Notes: generated by a model not told the origin, from the sequence alone. Positions 9,057 to 18,164 are shown, numbered from the stretch's first letter. The stretch is DNA of 64,000 nt from Paraburkholderia sp. LEh10 (GCF_017814945.1 NZ_JAGIPX010000039.1:1-64000), one strand, 5' to 3'. Program-made: numbers and translations.

Positions 9057-9085
9057 GCGGGGCGTTGGTGCTGCATGTCAGGCTA

Positions 9086-9099
9086 TTGACAGGAGTCAG
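9086..9099 (+). promoter_or_regulatory. FNR/Anr-type box, one mismatch
   Basis: TTGACAGGAGTCAG differs from TTGAY-N4-RTCAA only at the last base. It lies 78 bases before the ATG of the secreted protein at 9177. Confidence 0.5.
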
Positions 9100-9176
9100 C
9101 TAGACCAGCCAGAAGAGCGCTGCTTGTGGCGGCCTCGTTTGCACGCATGCGCGATGAGGTTGTTTTTTACTGGAGA

Positions 9177-10076
9177 ATGAAAGTGATCCGCCAGTTCACT
9201 CAGGCTGCGCAGAGGAACCTGCCGTGGCTGGCAGGTTCAGTCGCGCTCCTGCTTTCGTTGAGCGCGAGCGCAGCCATCCATCAGGACTTTGGTGACCGGT
9301 TGCCCGACAATCCGCCAAACGTGGAGGCTCCATCAAAGCCGGAAATGGGTGGTCTGGATGACATGCTGAGCCAGCAGGGAGTCGCAGAAGGCTCGGAGAA
9401 AGCGCGCATTCTCATCGCATGGTTGGAAAAGGTCGTGAACAACCCCGTTATCGAACGGCGTATTCCGGGTGGTGCCCGTGCGCTTGACGCGATATTTCTC
9501 GACGAGGGAAAACGCGAAGCGCTCATGTCGAGCGGGCTCGCGCGTCTTACGCCGGCAGACCGACTGCTCTACCTCCAACTGTTCACTCGCCTGCTTGACG
9601 AACTCGTTCCTGTCAACTGCTTTGGCCTTGTCGATATCAGCGCTGTGATGAACCGCATCACGATCGCCCAGATGTCCGACGCGGATGCGGAACAGTATCT
9701 TCAACTTCTTTATAAGGTGCTCGTGAGTAGTGCGTCCGACGTTACCGAACGTTTGCCCACACCCGAGCAGTATGCGGCGGCAATGGAAACACTCTCGAGA
9801 GAGATCGTCATTGAACTGGATGCCGATCCTGTCAATCTCGACCGGTACCAGTTGTACACGACGCACCCTGCGTCGGCCACACCGTCTGACGTGTGCTGGA
9901 TGACGAGGGTCACACTGCATGCGATCGAGAAGATGCCCGAAACGGAGCGCGACATCGTCCTGATGGCAGCGATCACGACTCCCGACGCGACATCGCTTGC
10001 CAGACCTGACGAGACGAACCCTGAGCATGTGCCGCTTCCTTCGTGGGCCAGACCGCCCAACACCACGATACCGTGA
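9177..10076 (+). CDS. Secreted hypothetical protein (299 aa)
   Basis: An exported protein of unknown function. ATG 9177 follows TGGAG. Residues about 15-40 look like a signal peptide (NLPWLAGSVALLLSLSASAA), with likely cleavage near ASA-AIHQDF. The mature part is mostly helical, has few cysteines, is acidic overall and ends in a proline-rich tail (SWARPPNTTIP). I recognise no domain. An upstream in-frame extension would bury the signal peptide, so this start is preferred. Its FNR-type box and position between DUF2252 and SulP genes suggest a low-oxygen envelope role, which is inference from context. Confidence 0.7.
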   Translation: MKVIRQFTQAAQRNLPWLAGSVALLLSLSASAAIHQDFGDRLPDNPPNVEAPSKPEMGGLDDMLSQQGVAEGSEKARILIAWLEKVVNNPVIERRIPGGARALDAIFLDEGKREALMSSGLARLTPADRLLYLQLFTRLLDELVPVNCFGLVDISAVMNRITIAQMSDADAEQYLQLLYKVLVSSASDVTERLPTPEQYAAAMETLSREIVIELDADPVNLDRYQLYTTHPASATPSDVCWMTRVTLHAIEKMPETERDIVLMAAITTPDATSLARPDETNPEHVPLPSWARPPNTTIP

Positions 10077-10184
10077 AGGTGCACGCCTCAGGCCGGTCCC
10101 TCGAGATATGACGCGCCAGGCGATCGGGTTGCGGATTCTGGCGTGATACAACCCGCGTTCGCTGTATCGGCAAACTGTGCGTGA

Positions 10185-10227
10185 TTGATTCAGGTCAACG
10201 GGACGGATCCGCGTGGGTGCCTAAATT
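10185..10227 (+). promoter_or_regulatory. FNR/Anr-type promoter of the SulP transporter gene
   Basis: TTGATTCAGGTCAA at 10185-10198 is followed by TAAATT at 10222-10227. That is the spacing expected for a -10 element in a class II FNR promoter, with transcription starting near 10233. The start codon is at 10386, leaving a leader of about 150 bases. Confidence 0.8.
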
Positions 10228-10385
10228 CAATTCACAGTCGACGCAAATGCCGATACGTACCACGCGAACTTTCTCGTTTGGTTTCCTTAACACGACCTTG
10301 TATTCGATCGCGTAGGGTTTTGGCTACAACTGCAACCGATCGGTAGGCACGGTCCCATTCTGAACCGGCCCAAAAGGAGAGTGCG

Positions 10386-12179
10386 ATGGTCGAGGAACAC
10401 GTTCCCATCGTCGAGGTTGAAAACAAGTCGTCCGCCAGAGGATGGCGCGCGATACTGCCGCCGGCACAATGGCTGTCGGGCTATCAGTTGCAGTGGCTTT
10501 CATCTGACATCGTCGCGGGCGTAACACTTGCCGCCTACGGCATACCTGTTTCGCTTGCTTACGCGACGCTTGCCAGCTTGCCGCCGGAATACGGTATCTA
10601 CTGCTATCTGGCTGGCGGAATGTTTTACGCCCTGTTTGGCTCGTCTCGCCAGTTGGCCATTGGGCCGACCTCTGCGATTTCGATGCTCGTCGGGGTAACC
10701 GTCGCGGACATGGCCGGCGGAGATCCGGCCCGTTTCGCATCGATCGCGGCATTGACGGCGATACTAGTCGCAGTTATGTGCGTGCTCGCATGGATTCTGC
10801 GGCTAAGCTCGCTCGTCAATTTCATCAGCGAAACGATACTACTTGGCTTCAAGGCCGGCGCGGCGCTGACCATTGCGCTGACACAACTGCCCAAGCTGTT
10901 TGGGGTCAAGGGCGGCGGTGAACAGTTCTTCGAGCGGATTGTGATTCTGGCCGGACAACTTCCTGATACGCATTTCGTCGTGCTCGTGTTCGGGATGGGT
11001 GCGCTGGTCCTGCTGCTATTGGGCGAAAAGTTTCTGCCCGGTCGCCCAGTCGCGCTGTTTGTGGTCGTGCTGTCAATTGTCCTGCTCACGGTGACACCAG
11101 TCGGCGAGATGGGATTCAAGGTCGTCGGCACATTGCCCCGCGGGTTGCCAGAATTTCGGTTACCCGGGCTGCGTGTACGTGATGTCGATGGCATCGTTCC
11201 GCTAGCGTTCGCATGTCTGCTGTTGTCATATGTGGAAAGTGTATCGGCCGCGCGCGCCATCGCACAAAAGAACGGCTATGAAATCGATCCACGCCAGGAA
11301 CTGCTGGGATTAGGCGCGGCCAATCTCGCCGTAGGTTTTTTTCACGGCTATCCCGTTGCGGGCGGCTTGTCGCAGTCCTCCGTCAACGACAAGGCTGGCG
11401 CAAGGACACCGCTCGCGCTGGTGTTTGCGTCAGTCACAATTGGCATCTGCCTGATGTTCTTGACGGGTCTGCTCACGAACCTGCCGAACGTCGTGCTTGC
11501 CGCAATCGTGCTGGTGGCGGTCAAGGGCCTGGTGGACATTCGCGAATTGCGCCACGTATGGCGCGTGAGTCGTTATGAGTTTCTGGTGGCGATGGTCGCA
11601 TTTGCCGCCGTATTGCTGCTCGGCATCCTCAAAGGTGTGATCTTTGCGGTGCTCGCATCGATGCTGCTGCTCATCCGGCGCGCCGCGCATCCGCATGTGG
11701 CGATCCTCGGACGCATTCCTGGTACGCATCGCTATTCGGACACCGAGCGTCATCCCGACAATGAGGATATTTCCGGTGTTCTGATGTTTCGCGTCGAAGC
11801 GTCGCTGCTTTACTTCAACATCGAACATGTACGGGAGACCGTATGGGAAAGGATCCGCTCAAGCCCCACTCCCATCAGGCTTGTGATATGCGACCTGTCC
11901 AGTTCTCCGACGGTCGACATCGCGGGTGCACGCATGCTCGCGACATTGCACGCGGACCTTGTCAAGGGCGGCATGCGTCTGCGAGTCATTGCAGCCCACG
12001 CACACGCACGCGATATCCTGCGTGCTGAAGGACTTGAACAGCAGGTCGGCGACCTCGGCCGACGCGTCTCGGTCGATGACGTAGTCGAGACATTCCTGCG
12101 TGAGCTCGATGCGAAGTCCGTGACGTCGGCCGAACCGGCACCCGGAATGCTGCCCCCGGGTGCGGGAACGCTGGCTTGA
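10386..12179 (+). CDS. SulP/SLC26-family anion transporter with STAS domain
   Basis: A 597-aa inner-membrane transporter of the SulP family, which moves sulfate, bicarbonate, dicarboxylates or chloride. The family signature region (AYGIPVSLAYATLASLPPEY, then GTSRQ-like GSSRQLAIGPTSAISMLVG) lies at about 50-105. Around ten to twelve membrane segments follow to about residue 435, including NGYEIDPRQELLGLGAANL and GYPVAGGLSQSSVNDKAGAR. A cytoplasmic STAS domain fills about 460-570 (GVLMFRVEASLLYFNIEHV, VICDLSSSPTVDIAGARML). ATG 10386 follows AAAAGGAGAG. The substrate cannot be told from sequence. The FNR promoter suggests use under low oxygen, perhaps for bicarbonate or organic acids. Confidence 0.9.
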   Translation: MVEEHVPIVEVENKSSARGWRAILPPAQWLSGYQLQWLSSDIVAGVTLAAYGIPVSLAYATLASLPPEYGIYCYLAGGMFYALFGSSRQLAIGPTSAISMLVGVTVADMAGGDPARFASIAALTAILVAVMCVLAWILRLSSLVNFISETILLGFKAGAALTIALTQLPKLFGVKGGGEQFFERIVILAGQLPDTHFVVLVFGMGALVLLLLGEKFLPGRPVALFVVVLSIVLLTVTPVGEMGFKVVGTLPRGLPEFRLPGLRVRDVDGIVPLAFACLLLSYVESVSAARAIAQKNGYEIDPRQELLGLGAANLAVGFFHGYPVAGGLSQSSVNDKAGARTPLALVFASVTIGICLMFLTGLLTNLPNVVLAAIVLVAVKGLVDIRELRHVWRVSRYEFLVAMVAFAAVLLLGILKGVIFAVLASMLLLIRRAAHPHVAILGRIPGTHRYSDTERHPDNEDISGVLMFRVEASLLYFNIEHVRETVWERIRSSPTPIRLVICDLSSSPTVDIAGARMLATLHADLVKGGMRLRVIAAHAHARDILRAEGLEQQVGDLGRRVSVDDVVETFLRELDAKSVTSAEPAPGMLPPGAGTLA

Positions 12180-13033
12180 GGCCATTGGGTAGCAATGCAG
12201 ACGTGCGATTCTGCATCTGGTCTGGAACAGAAGATACAGCGTGATCGGCTACGTGGGATCGTCACTCTGGTTCGTGCCGATTCTTGCTGTGATGGCGGGT
12301 CTTATCCTGAAACAGGTAGCCGATACGTCGGCGCGTGGGAGAAATGAAGACGCTGCCCGTAGCGCGTCACGCCGCGCTGCTTCGCGAACCCGATCTGCTG
12401 GACGCTGCTATCTTGCGCGAGCATTTCCCGGGCGAAGATAGGGCAGTGGCCCGGATTCCGCACACGCAGGGACTGGTTGGCGCGTCGGAAACAGGTTTGC
12501 AGCGAGCGGCGGGCAACGCAGCTGTGAAGGGATTCGGCGCGCAGTTAGACAGTGTTCCGAACCGGAATGAAAGCGGCAATGCATAGGCTCGCTGAAACGA
12601 CAGCATTCGCACATATGATGAGATGCTGATCTGTATCAGATTCGCGGGGCCTCGCGCGATTAATGATGAAATTGCTTGACGCACAGGATGCGTGGACGGG
12701 GCACCATCAATGAGCCAGGTAGCACCGCATCGTCACATTCGACTCTTCTTGTCGCCCATCGGAAGGCGTTCGATCTGGATAGCAATATGTTCAGGATGGG
12801 GGCGCTTCTCATTGAAATACATGCAGGAGTGTCCAGAGCCGGGCACCCGCTGTCCATGGCGACACACACGGTCGTAAAGCCAGCGCTGTGTGCCCGACCG
12901 TATCAGATATTGACCTCTACTCTGGTGACTTCGCTACCAGCTTTAGCCGCTTCTATCGCAAGGTTTGTCCGCGACATTGCGAACGCCAACCGGGATGGAA
13001 TGCGTCCAAATTCTCGCACTAGGGAAACTCGTC
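12180..13033. other. Stretch without a supported intact gene
   Basis: A GTG at 12241 opens a short frame with one convincing membrane-like segment (GYVGSSLWFVPILAVMAGLI) that soon becomes arginine-rich shadow sequence; it may be the N-terminus of a decayed membrane protein. A forward frame near 12335-12586 and another near 12676-12960 give no recognisable family. CTGATCTGTATCAG at 12626-12639 is a perfect inverted repeat resembling an FNR box, but no gene follows it directly. The region looks like gene debris. Confidence 0.4.
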
Positions 13034-13636
13034 ATGAGAATTCGTTGGCAAAGCAGATTCTCTCTTGGCATTGCTGCGCTTCTGATAGTGATGGCGCCCG
13101 CGGGCAAGGCCGTCGGTGAAGAGGGTATCCACAAATCCGTACCTGCGGGGCAGTTCTCGGGAACGAGCGTAACGCAGACGAAAGCCATCATCTTCGAGAT
13201 TGACGCGGAGCGTAACAGCGTAACGCTTCTGCAAGAAAACGGTGAGCCGATTGATGTCATAGTTGACCGATCAGCTGGAAACGTCAACGCATTGAAGCCC
13301 GGTGACGCCGTTTCCATCACATATAGCCGCGCGCTTCTGCTAAGGGCGGAAAAGGCATCCTCGAATGGAATACGCGAGCGGGTCGATAGCGGATTTACCA
13401 CTGCCCAGTCGTTGGGATCGTCGCTTGCAATGCACCGGGTTCAGGCCGTCACGACTGTCGAGCGGATCGATCGCGGCAAGCGACAGTTGACCCTGCGGGG
13501 CGCAACCCGTACGGTAACGTTGGAAGCGACATCGGATAGTCTGTTGGACGGACTGAAAGTCGGTGACAGTGTACGCGTTGACTTCGTTGAGGCGACAGCC
13601 ATTCGCATCTCACGTGACGGCAATCCACTGAACTAG
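13034..13636 (+). CDS. Secreted hypothetical protein (200 aa)
   Basis: An exported protein of unknown function. ATG 13034 begins MRIRWQSRFSLGIAALLIVM, a basic N-terminus followed by a hydrophobic core, with likely cleavage near residues 28-32 (GKAVGEE). The mature part seems to hold two similar beta-rich halves: KAIIFEIDAERNSVTLLQEN with a following KPGDAVSITY, and AVTTVERIDRGKRQLTLRGA with a following KVGDSVRVDF. This suggests an internal duplication of a small beta-barrel unit. No catalytic motif is visible. It stands alone; decayed sequence lies on both sides. Confidence 0.7.
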   Translation: MRIRWQSRFSLGIAALLIVMAPAGKAVGEEGIHKSVPAGQFSGTSVTQTKAIIFEIDAERNSVTLLQENGEPIDVIVDRSAGNVNALKPGDAVSITYSRALLLRAEKASSNGIRERVDSGFTTAQSLGSSLAMHRVQAVTTVERIDRGKRQLTLRGATRTVTLEATSDSLLDGLKVGDSVRVDFVEATAIRISRDGNPLN

Positions 13637-14207
13637 ATAAAGTAGCAGTACAAATGAGATGAGGCATTAGTCTATAGATTGGGGTTTTGATAAGTCTTCA
13701 GCAGCACTGTCGCATGGGAAGTCTGGCGATCAACGCAAAGCCGAGTTGATGATGGATCGTGTGATCATTTAGCTGCGTGCGCGCTGGTCTACCTCTTGGG
13801 ATGTAATCTGCGGCAGGCTGCTGGCGAGCGGTGAAGTTATCTTTTGAACTGACGAAGAAGCCAGCGGTAGTCGTTCACAGATGAGGAATCCATACGTCGC
13901 AATACTCGGCGCGGTGCGGTGGTGGAAGCGTCGCTTGGTCTCGTCCGTCATCGTGTCTGAGCCCCAGTTTCTGCCTTCAATCGAGGCTCAAGAAAGCAGT
14001 TGATCTGCGTCGGGTCCCGCGCATCCCACCTGGCGCGCGGTTGCGGCACAGCTGATTTCACGGCAAACCATTTCGGTTGTCGATGGCGTCGTCGTGGCGA
14101 CTTCGGCCGACGCAGTGGCCGTGATTGCGCCAGATCCGCTCATCCAGTGCTTGCTGAACTGCGTAGCGGAATGGTCGCGCGTCGTGGACATGGCGCCTTG
14201 ATTCAGG
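13637..14207. other. Decayed stretch: transposase tail and possible decarboxylase fragment
   Basis: No intact gene. The reverse strand at 13769-13951 carries a transposase C-terminus (separate entry). Forward bases about 14036-14193 read QLISRQTISVVDGVVVATSA and AVAVIAPDPLIQCLL, which faintly resembles the N-terminal receiver-like domain of biodegradative ornithine/lysine/arginine decarboxylases, but the match is weak and has no start. TTGATTCAGGTCAT at 14198-14211 resembles an FNR box but overlaps the end of the sensor kinase gene and faces no gene. Confidence 0.35.
13769..13951 (-). mobile_element. Remnant of a transposase C-terminus (IS701-like)
   Basis: The reverse-strand frame contains RRFHHRTAPSIATYGFLICE followed by a proline/serine-rich tail. 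It resembles the end of IS701-type DDE transposases, which carry a FHHHA-x-L-x-IAAYGFL block shortly before the C-terminus. The catalytic part, a start and inverted repeats are absent. The assignment rests on this one block. Confidence 0.4.
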
Positions 14208-15560
14208 TCATGCATTTCCGGCGTGCAACGTCACCTCGACTTCGAGACCCCCGAGGCGTTTCGAGCGACGAACATTGACCGTCGCCGCGTGGAGGGCGAC
14301 GATTCGCTGAACGATCGACCAGCCGAGCCCGCTGCCACTTTCGGTGGTTCCCCGAACCCGGAAGAAGCGCTCACCCAACCGCGGACGATCCGCATCGGCG
14401 AGGCCAGGGCCGCTGTCCTCAACTATCAGGAGGGCTTTGGTGTCATCTATGGCCGTTTTGATCAACACGGACGCGCCGGGCGGGCTATAACGGATGGCAT
14501 TGTCCACGAGGTTGCGAACCAGGGCCGCGAGCAACGTTTCGTCGCCGGTGACGTGGCAGGGCCTTTCACCGTCGAATTCTAGCGACTGCCGCTTCGCGAT
14601 CGCCGTTGGCGCCAGTTCTGCGGCGACCCGTTGTGCAAGTGCGCTCAGATCGAGCTTCGTGAATTCCAGGGTAGCTCCCGAATCGAGCCTTGAAAGCACC
14701 AGCAACTGGTTCACGAGACGCGTCGCACGGTCACAACCTTCGAGGGTGGCGCGTAATGCGTGCTGACGCAGGCGATCGTCCGTCTCTGCCAACGCGACCT
14801 GAGCCTGCGACCGGATCGCCGCGATAGGTGTGCGCAATTCATGCGCGGCGTCATCAGTGAACCGGCGTTCTGCGTCACGTACCGTCTGGATACGCTCGAA
14901 TAGCTGATTGAGCGCGTCGAGCACCGGGGACATTTCGGCAGGCGTTTTCGTCATCACGACTGGCGCGAGATCATCCGGCCCACGCCGGGCAATGCTCCGG
15001 CCCAGTTTCTTGAGTGGCGTCACGCCTTGTCGCACCGCCCACCAGGTGGCAAATCCAAGAAGGGGCAGGGCCGCCGCCATAGGCCACAACGTACCGCGCA
15101 ACACCGCTAGCAGTATCGCGGTGCGTGAATCGATACGCTCTCCGACATAGATGCGTGTCTCCTTTCTCGTTCCGGGCACGGAAAACACGCGCCACGCATC
15201 ACCATTTATTTGCACGGTTGCGAAACCCTGTCCGAACTCACCATTGGCGGAAATCATCGGCTCAGCCGGTGCATTGGCGGAACGCACGACTGCCTGTCCC
15301 TCATGAAAAATCTGGAAGGCAACCTTCGGTGCATACGGATGCGGTACGCGCGTATCGACCTCGCCATCGTCGTCGTCCATCGACTGAGTCTGCTGGACAA
15401 TCAGCAGTGCCGCTGCCTGTGCGAGGTGACTGTCAAGCAGTTCGTCGAGTTCCCTTCGGGCGTCACGCCAGATGAACAGCGCAGTGATCAGCCATACGCC
15501 GATTACGCCGCCAATGACCAGGACCAGCAAACGTCCCTGCAATGAGCGAGGCAGGATCAT
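14208..15560 (-). CDS. Sensor histidine kinase of the SHP operon
   Basis: A membrane-bound sensor kinase of the QseC/TctE type, 450 aa, and the partner of the OmpR-type regulator just upstream. A membrane segment at about 8-28 and another near 160-180 flank a periplasmic sensor of about 130 residues. HAMP-like sequence follows, then the H-box DDAAHELRTPIAAIRSQ, the N-box LVRNLVDNAIRYSP and G-boxes (VEDSGPGLADADR, GSGLGWSIVQRIV). ATG 15560 overlaps the regulator's stop codon in the arrangement TGATG, implying translational coupling; a TTG four codons upstream is less likely. As last gene of the operon it probably senses the substrate or redox partner of the SHP/DHC/cytochrome b system. Confidence 0.9.
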   Translation of the reverse strand: MILPRSLQGRLLVLVIGGVIGVWLITALFIWRDARRELDELLDSHLAQAAALLIVQQTQSMDDDDGEVDTRVPHPYAPKVAFQIFHEGQAVVRSANAPAEPMISANGEFGQGFATVQINGDAWRVFSVPGTRKETRIYVGERIDSRTAILLAVLRGTLWPMAAALPLLGFATWWAVRQGVTPLKKLGRSIARRGPDDLAPVVMTKTPAEMSPVLDALNQLFERIQTVRDAERRFTDDAAHELRTPIAAIRSQAQVALAETDDRLRQHALRATLEGCDRATRLVNQLLVLSRLDSGATLEFTKLDLSALAQRVAAELAPTAIAKRQSLEFDGERPCHVTGDETLLAALVRNLVDNAIRYSPPGASVLIKTAIDDTKALLIVEDSGPGLADADRPRLGERFFRVRGTTESGSGLGWSIVQRIVALHAATVNVRRSKRLGGLEVEVTLHAGNA

Positions 15561-16231
15561 CACGTAGCGCAATCTTGTCGCATGAGAACGTATCCGACGC
15601 CACGAACTGTCCTGATCAGGTCGCTGCCGAGTTTGGAGCGCAGGCGATGGATGTGCACTTCAACTGTGTTGCTCTCCACTTCCTGACCCCAGCCGTACAT
15701 GGCCTGTTCCAACTGCTCGCGCGACATGACACGGTCCGCATTGAGCATCAGCACGTAGAGAAGATCAAACTCGCGCGTGGAGACGGTGATGGGTTCTCCA
15801 TTCCGGTAGACAAGTCTTGCTGCCGGTTCGAGTGTGACGTCCCGCACTTCCAGCTTTTCCTGCGGCTGACCGTGCGCGCGGCGCACGAGCGCTCGCAGGC
15901 GGGCGGCAAGCTCCAGAAGATCAATGGGCTTGACGACGTAGTCGTCGGCACCGATGTCGAGTCCACGAACGCGCTCGGGAACCGTATCGCGTGCGGTCAG
16001 CACCAGCACGGGCATGGTCACGCCCGCGTGACGCACCGACGACAGGACCTCGATGCCATCCTTGAGCGGTAGTCCGAGATCAAGCACGGCCGCCGCGTAG
16101 AAGCGGGTACGCAGTTCGGTTTCGGCAGCCTGGCCGTCGCGAACCCAGTCGACCTGAAACCCTGCTTGCCGAAGCCCCGCGCGAATTCCATCGCCAAGCA
16201 ACGGATCGTCTTCGACGAGAAGGATACGCAT
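15560..16231 (-). CDS. OmpR-family response regulator of the SHP operon
   Basis: A 223-aa transcription regulator. The receiver domain (1-120) starts MRILLVEDDPLL, with phospho-acceptor Asp51 in the AAVLDLGLP block and the conserved lysine in ADDYVVKPID. A winged-helix OmpR DNA-binding domain (about 125-220) follows, with EFDLLYVLMLNADRVMSREQ and VEVHIHRLRSKLGSDLIRTV. It belongs to the QseB/TctD subgroup. It starts 24 bases after the cytochrome b gene and overlaps the kinase gene. The co-transcribed pair most likely controls the cytochrome genes ahead of it. Confidence 0.92.
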   Translation of the reverse strand: MRILLVEDDPLLGDGIRAGLRQAGFQVDWVRDGQAAETELRTRFYAAAVLDLGLPLKDGIEVLSSVRHAGVTMPVLVLTARDTVPERVRGLDIGADDYVVKPIDLLELAARLRALVRRAHGQPQEKLEVRDVTLEPAARLVYRNGEPITVSTREFDLLYVLMLNADRVMSREQLEQAMYGWGQEVESNTVEVHIHRLRSKLGSDLIRTVRGVGYVLMRQDCAT

Positions 16232-16255
16232 TATGTCCTTAACCTTTGAAGGTCG

Positions 16256-16984
16256 TCAGTCGGCATCTTCGCGCGCGGTCTGGTGCGAAGTAGCTGCACC
16301 GCGATCGGGCATCATCGGCGCAGGTGCGACTTGCCACTGCCACCACCAGAATGCAAGCACACTGGCGAGCACAATCGCAGCAACGCTTCGCCACGCGCGC
16401 TTGATGCCTTCGTCGGGGCGCCCGGACTTATGCCCGCTCAGCATCGCGCCGACCAGGTTCTCCCGATGAAGCCAGCTGCTCACGACGACGCCGGTCACAT
16501 GTATACCAATGAGCGCAAGCATGACGCTGGCCAAACCCTCGTGCAGTTCATCCAGCCAGTTACCTCCGATATCGTTATAGGTCGCCCAACCCGTCATGGT
16601 CAATGCGCATGCCAACGCTAGCATGGCGACGATGACGACGGCGCCGGCCGGGTTGTGTCCAACATGGCGTTGTGGATGGCCACGCAATATCCCAAGAAGA
16701 TAGCGCCCCACGTAAGCGGGGCCGCGAACGAAGCTGGAAAAACGGGCGTACTTCGTCCCGACCAGCCCCCATACAAGTCGAAAGATCACAAGACCACCTG
16801 CCGTGTAGCCTAGCGCGACATGCACGAGCCGCCAATTCTCGCTTTCCGCGGTCAGCCATGCACCGGCAAAGCAGGCCGCGAACAGCCAGTGGAAGATCCG
16901 TACGGGCGCATCCCAGACCAGAATGCGACGTACCGCGGTGTCGCCTGCGCTGCTGCTATTGCGGTATGCGGATGAAGTGTTCAT
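16256..16984 (-). CDS. Cytochrome b561-type membrane cytochrome
   Basis: A 242-aa di-heme cytochrome b of the bacterial b561/Ni-Fe hydrogenase b-type family. Four main membrane segments are visible. Candidate heme ligands lie in VRIFHWLFAACF, WRLVHVALGY, LDELHEGLASVMLALIGIHV and the nearby SSWLHRENL. It would pass electrons from the quinone pool to periplasmic c-type cytochromes. The gene overlaps the end of the DHC gene by 29 bases, with its own AAGGA site, so the two are coupled. The order SHP, DHC, cytochrome b is a known conserved operon, with the cytochrome b as membrane entry point. Confidence 0.9.
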   Translation of the reverse strand: MNTSSAYRNSSSAGDTAVRRILVWDAPVRIFHWLFAACFAGAWLTAESENWRLVHVALGYTAGGLVIFRLVWGLVGTKYARFSSFVRGPAYVGRYLLGILRGHPQRHVGHNPAGAVVIVAMLALACALTMTGWATYNDIGGNWLDELHEGLASVMLALIGIHVTGVVVSSWLHRENLVGAMLSGHKSGRPDEGIKRAWRSVAAIVLASVLAFWWWQWQVAPAPMMPDRGAATSHQTAREDAD

Positions 16985-17444
16985 TGAAGTTTCCTTGTTC
17001 GGCGCGGGTATGGCAAGCCGCGCAATTTGACGCGCTCTTGATCATGGGACGCTTCCATACGTCGGCAGGCACTTCTGCATGCTCTTGCCGGAACCAGTGG
17101 GAGCGGGTAATGCGATCTTCGGGCGGAGCAGCGTGCGCGGCCGCGTCTCCTGCCGAATTTGCGGCGAGCCACGTCGAAATCTGTTTGACGGAGTCGACAT
17201 CGAGTGACGCATCGGTGCCGAAATGGTGCTGCAGGTTGCCCAGAATGCGCTGCCATGACGCGGCAGGCAGCATGCCCGGGGGGTAGGCGATATGGCAGGT
17301 CGCGCATTCCTGCCGATACTTTGGCAGCACGTTGACCTGGCTGGGTGTCCCTCCAGATTCGGCGGCAGCAATCGCGGCCGTCAGAGTAGCTATAACTGCG
17401 GCGACGCAAACCATAAGAAGACGCGGAACAAGGGTGAACAGCAT
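16956..17444 (-). CDS. Di-heme cytochrome c (DHC type)
   Basis: A periplasmic cytochrome c with two heme-binding motifs, CATCH (in QECATCHIAYPPGMLPAASW) and CAACH near the C-terminus. ATG 17444 after GGAGCG gives 162 aa and puts a signal peptide at the N-terminus (MLFTLVPRLLMVCVAAVIAT). The IAYPPGMLPAASWQRIL block is characteristic of DHC, the partner of the oxygen-binding SHP cytochrome. DHC is thought to carry electrons from cytochrome b to SHP. It sits between these two genes, 44 bases after SHP and overlapping cytochrome b. Confidence 0.9.
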   Translation of the reverse strand: MLFTLVPRLLMVCVAAVIATLTAAIAAAESGGTPSQVNVLPKYRQECATCHIAYPPGMLPAASWQRILGNLQHHFGTDASLDVDSVKQISTWLAANSAGDAAAHAAPPEDRITRSHWFRQEHAEVPADVWKRPMIKSASNCAACHTRAEQGNFNEHFIRIPQ

Positions 17445-17488
17445 GGGAATCGCTCCGAGGAAGGACTTTCGATAGTGCAGGGAGCCAT

Positions 17489-17908
17489 CTACGGCTTGAG
17501 CGTCAGAAGCCATGCAAGCAGATCAGCCTTCTCGGCTGCGCTGCACTCTCGTCCGACTACGTCGTTGCAATTGCGGCGAAACCATTTCTCGGTCTTCGAG
17601 GCGTCGGTAAAGCGGTCCGGGTTGAACGCAGGTGATAGAGGTGCGATTGACTTGCCCGTGGCGGCATGCCTTCCCGTCTGCGTGGGCACTGCGCCGTGGC
17701 ACGAAGCGCAACGCCACTCATGGTCATGTGAAGAATTGAAGAACTGTTGCCCGCGCGACGGGGCGGGCTCCGCATTGCCCGACTGCGTACGGTAAGTGCC
17801 GAGGAGTTCTAATGGCGTGACAGCATTGGCTGTCGCCATTGAGGTCACGGCAAGGACCAGCAGAAGTGCCCCGTACGGACCCGGCAGCGAATGAAGCGAT
17901 TTGCTCAC
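17489..17908 (-). CDS. SHP-like monoheme cytochrome c (DUF1924)
   Basis: A small periplasmic class I cytochrome c of the SHP/DUF1924 type, 139 aa from a GTG start at 17908 behind CCGGAG. An N-terminal signal peptide (LLLVLAVTSMATANA) is followed by the heme motif CASCH (EWRCASCHGAVPTQTG). The C-terminal half holds FNPDRFTDASKTEKWFRRNC and the paired cysteine segment GRECSAAEKADLLAWLL. SHP proteins carry an unusual asparagine axial ligand that leaves when O2 or NO binds; the Asn in RRNCND is the candidate here. It is the first gene of the five-gene operon SHP-DHC-cytochrome b-regulator-kinase. Confidence 0.85.
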   Translation of the reverse strand: MSKSLHSLPGPYGALLLVLAVTSMATANAVTPLELLGTYRTQSGNAEPAPSRGQQFFNSSHDHEWRCASCHGAVPTQTGRHAATGKSIAPLSPAFNPDRFTDASKTEKWFRRNCNDVVGRECSAAEKADLLAWLLTLKP

Positions 17909-18090
17909 GAGAATCTCCGGTAGTTGCCGATCATCCTGGGCAAGCTTCCTTACCGGAGTCTTAACGCTTCGATCTCGCGGTTTGCTCACGTTGCGTTTGC
18001 TGTAACAGGGAATCGGGTCAGCCTTTAGCTTGCGACGTCCGTTATCGGCACACGCATAACGGTCACACCTCATCCAACTGCCTCAATCCT

Positions 18091-18104
18091 TTGACGCGCG
18101 TCAA
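18091..18104. promoter_or_regulatory. FNR/Anr-type box between the SHP operon and a small gene
   Basis: TTGACGCGCGTCAA is a fully matching, perfectly symmetrical box. It lies 61 bases before the start at 18165, with TATCCA near 18129-18134 as a possible -10, and 183 bases before the reverse-strand SHP operon. Confidence 0.75.
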
Positions 18105-18164
18105 GGAGTGGCGCATATCGCCAGGCAGTATCCAATCGGAGACCGTTACTTATGTGGAGCCGCC

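Noticed and set aside
12241..12441. Short frame with one membrane-like segment
   Set aside because: Only about 30 residues look protein-like; it was not listed as a gene because the rest is arginine-rich shadow and no family could be assigned.
12626..12639. FNR-like inverted repeat CTGATCTGTATCAG
   Set aside because: Perfectly symmetrical but with both outer bases off consensus, and no gene starts within several hundred bases downstream in either direction that I can support.
14036..14193. Fragment resembling the N-terminal domain of a biodegradative amino acid decarboxylase
   Set aside because: Similarity is too short and weak and lacks a start and any pyridoxal phosphate site; mentioned only within the decayed stretch.
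14198..14211. FNR-like TTGATTCAGGTCAT
   Set aside because: It overlaps the 3' end of the sensor kinase gene and faces only decayed sequence, so it is probably chance or a relic.
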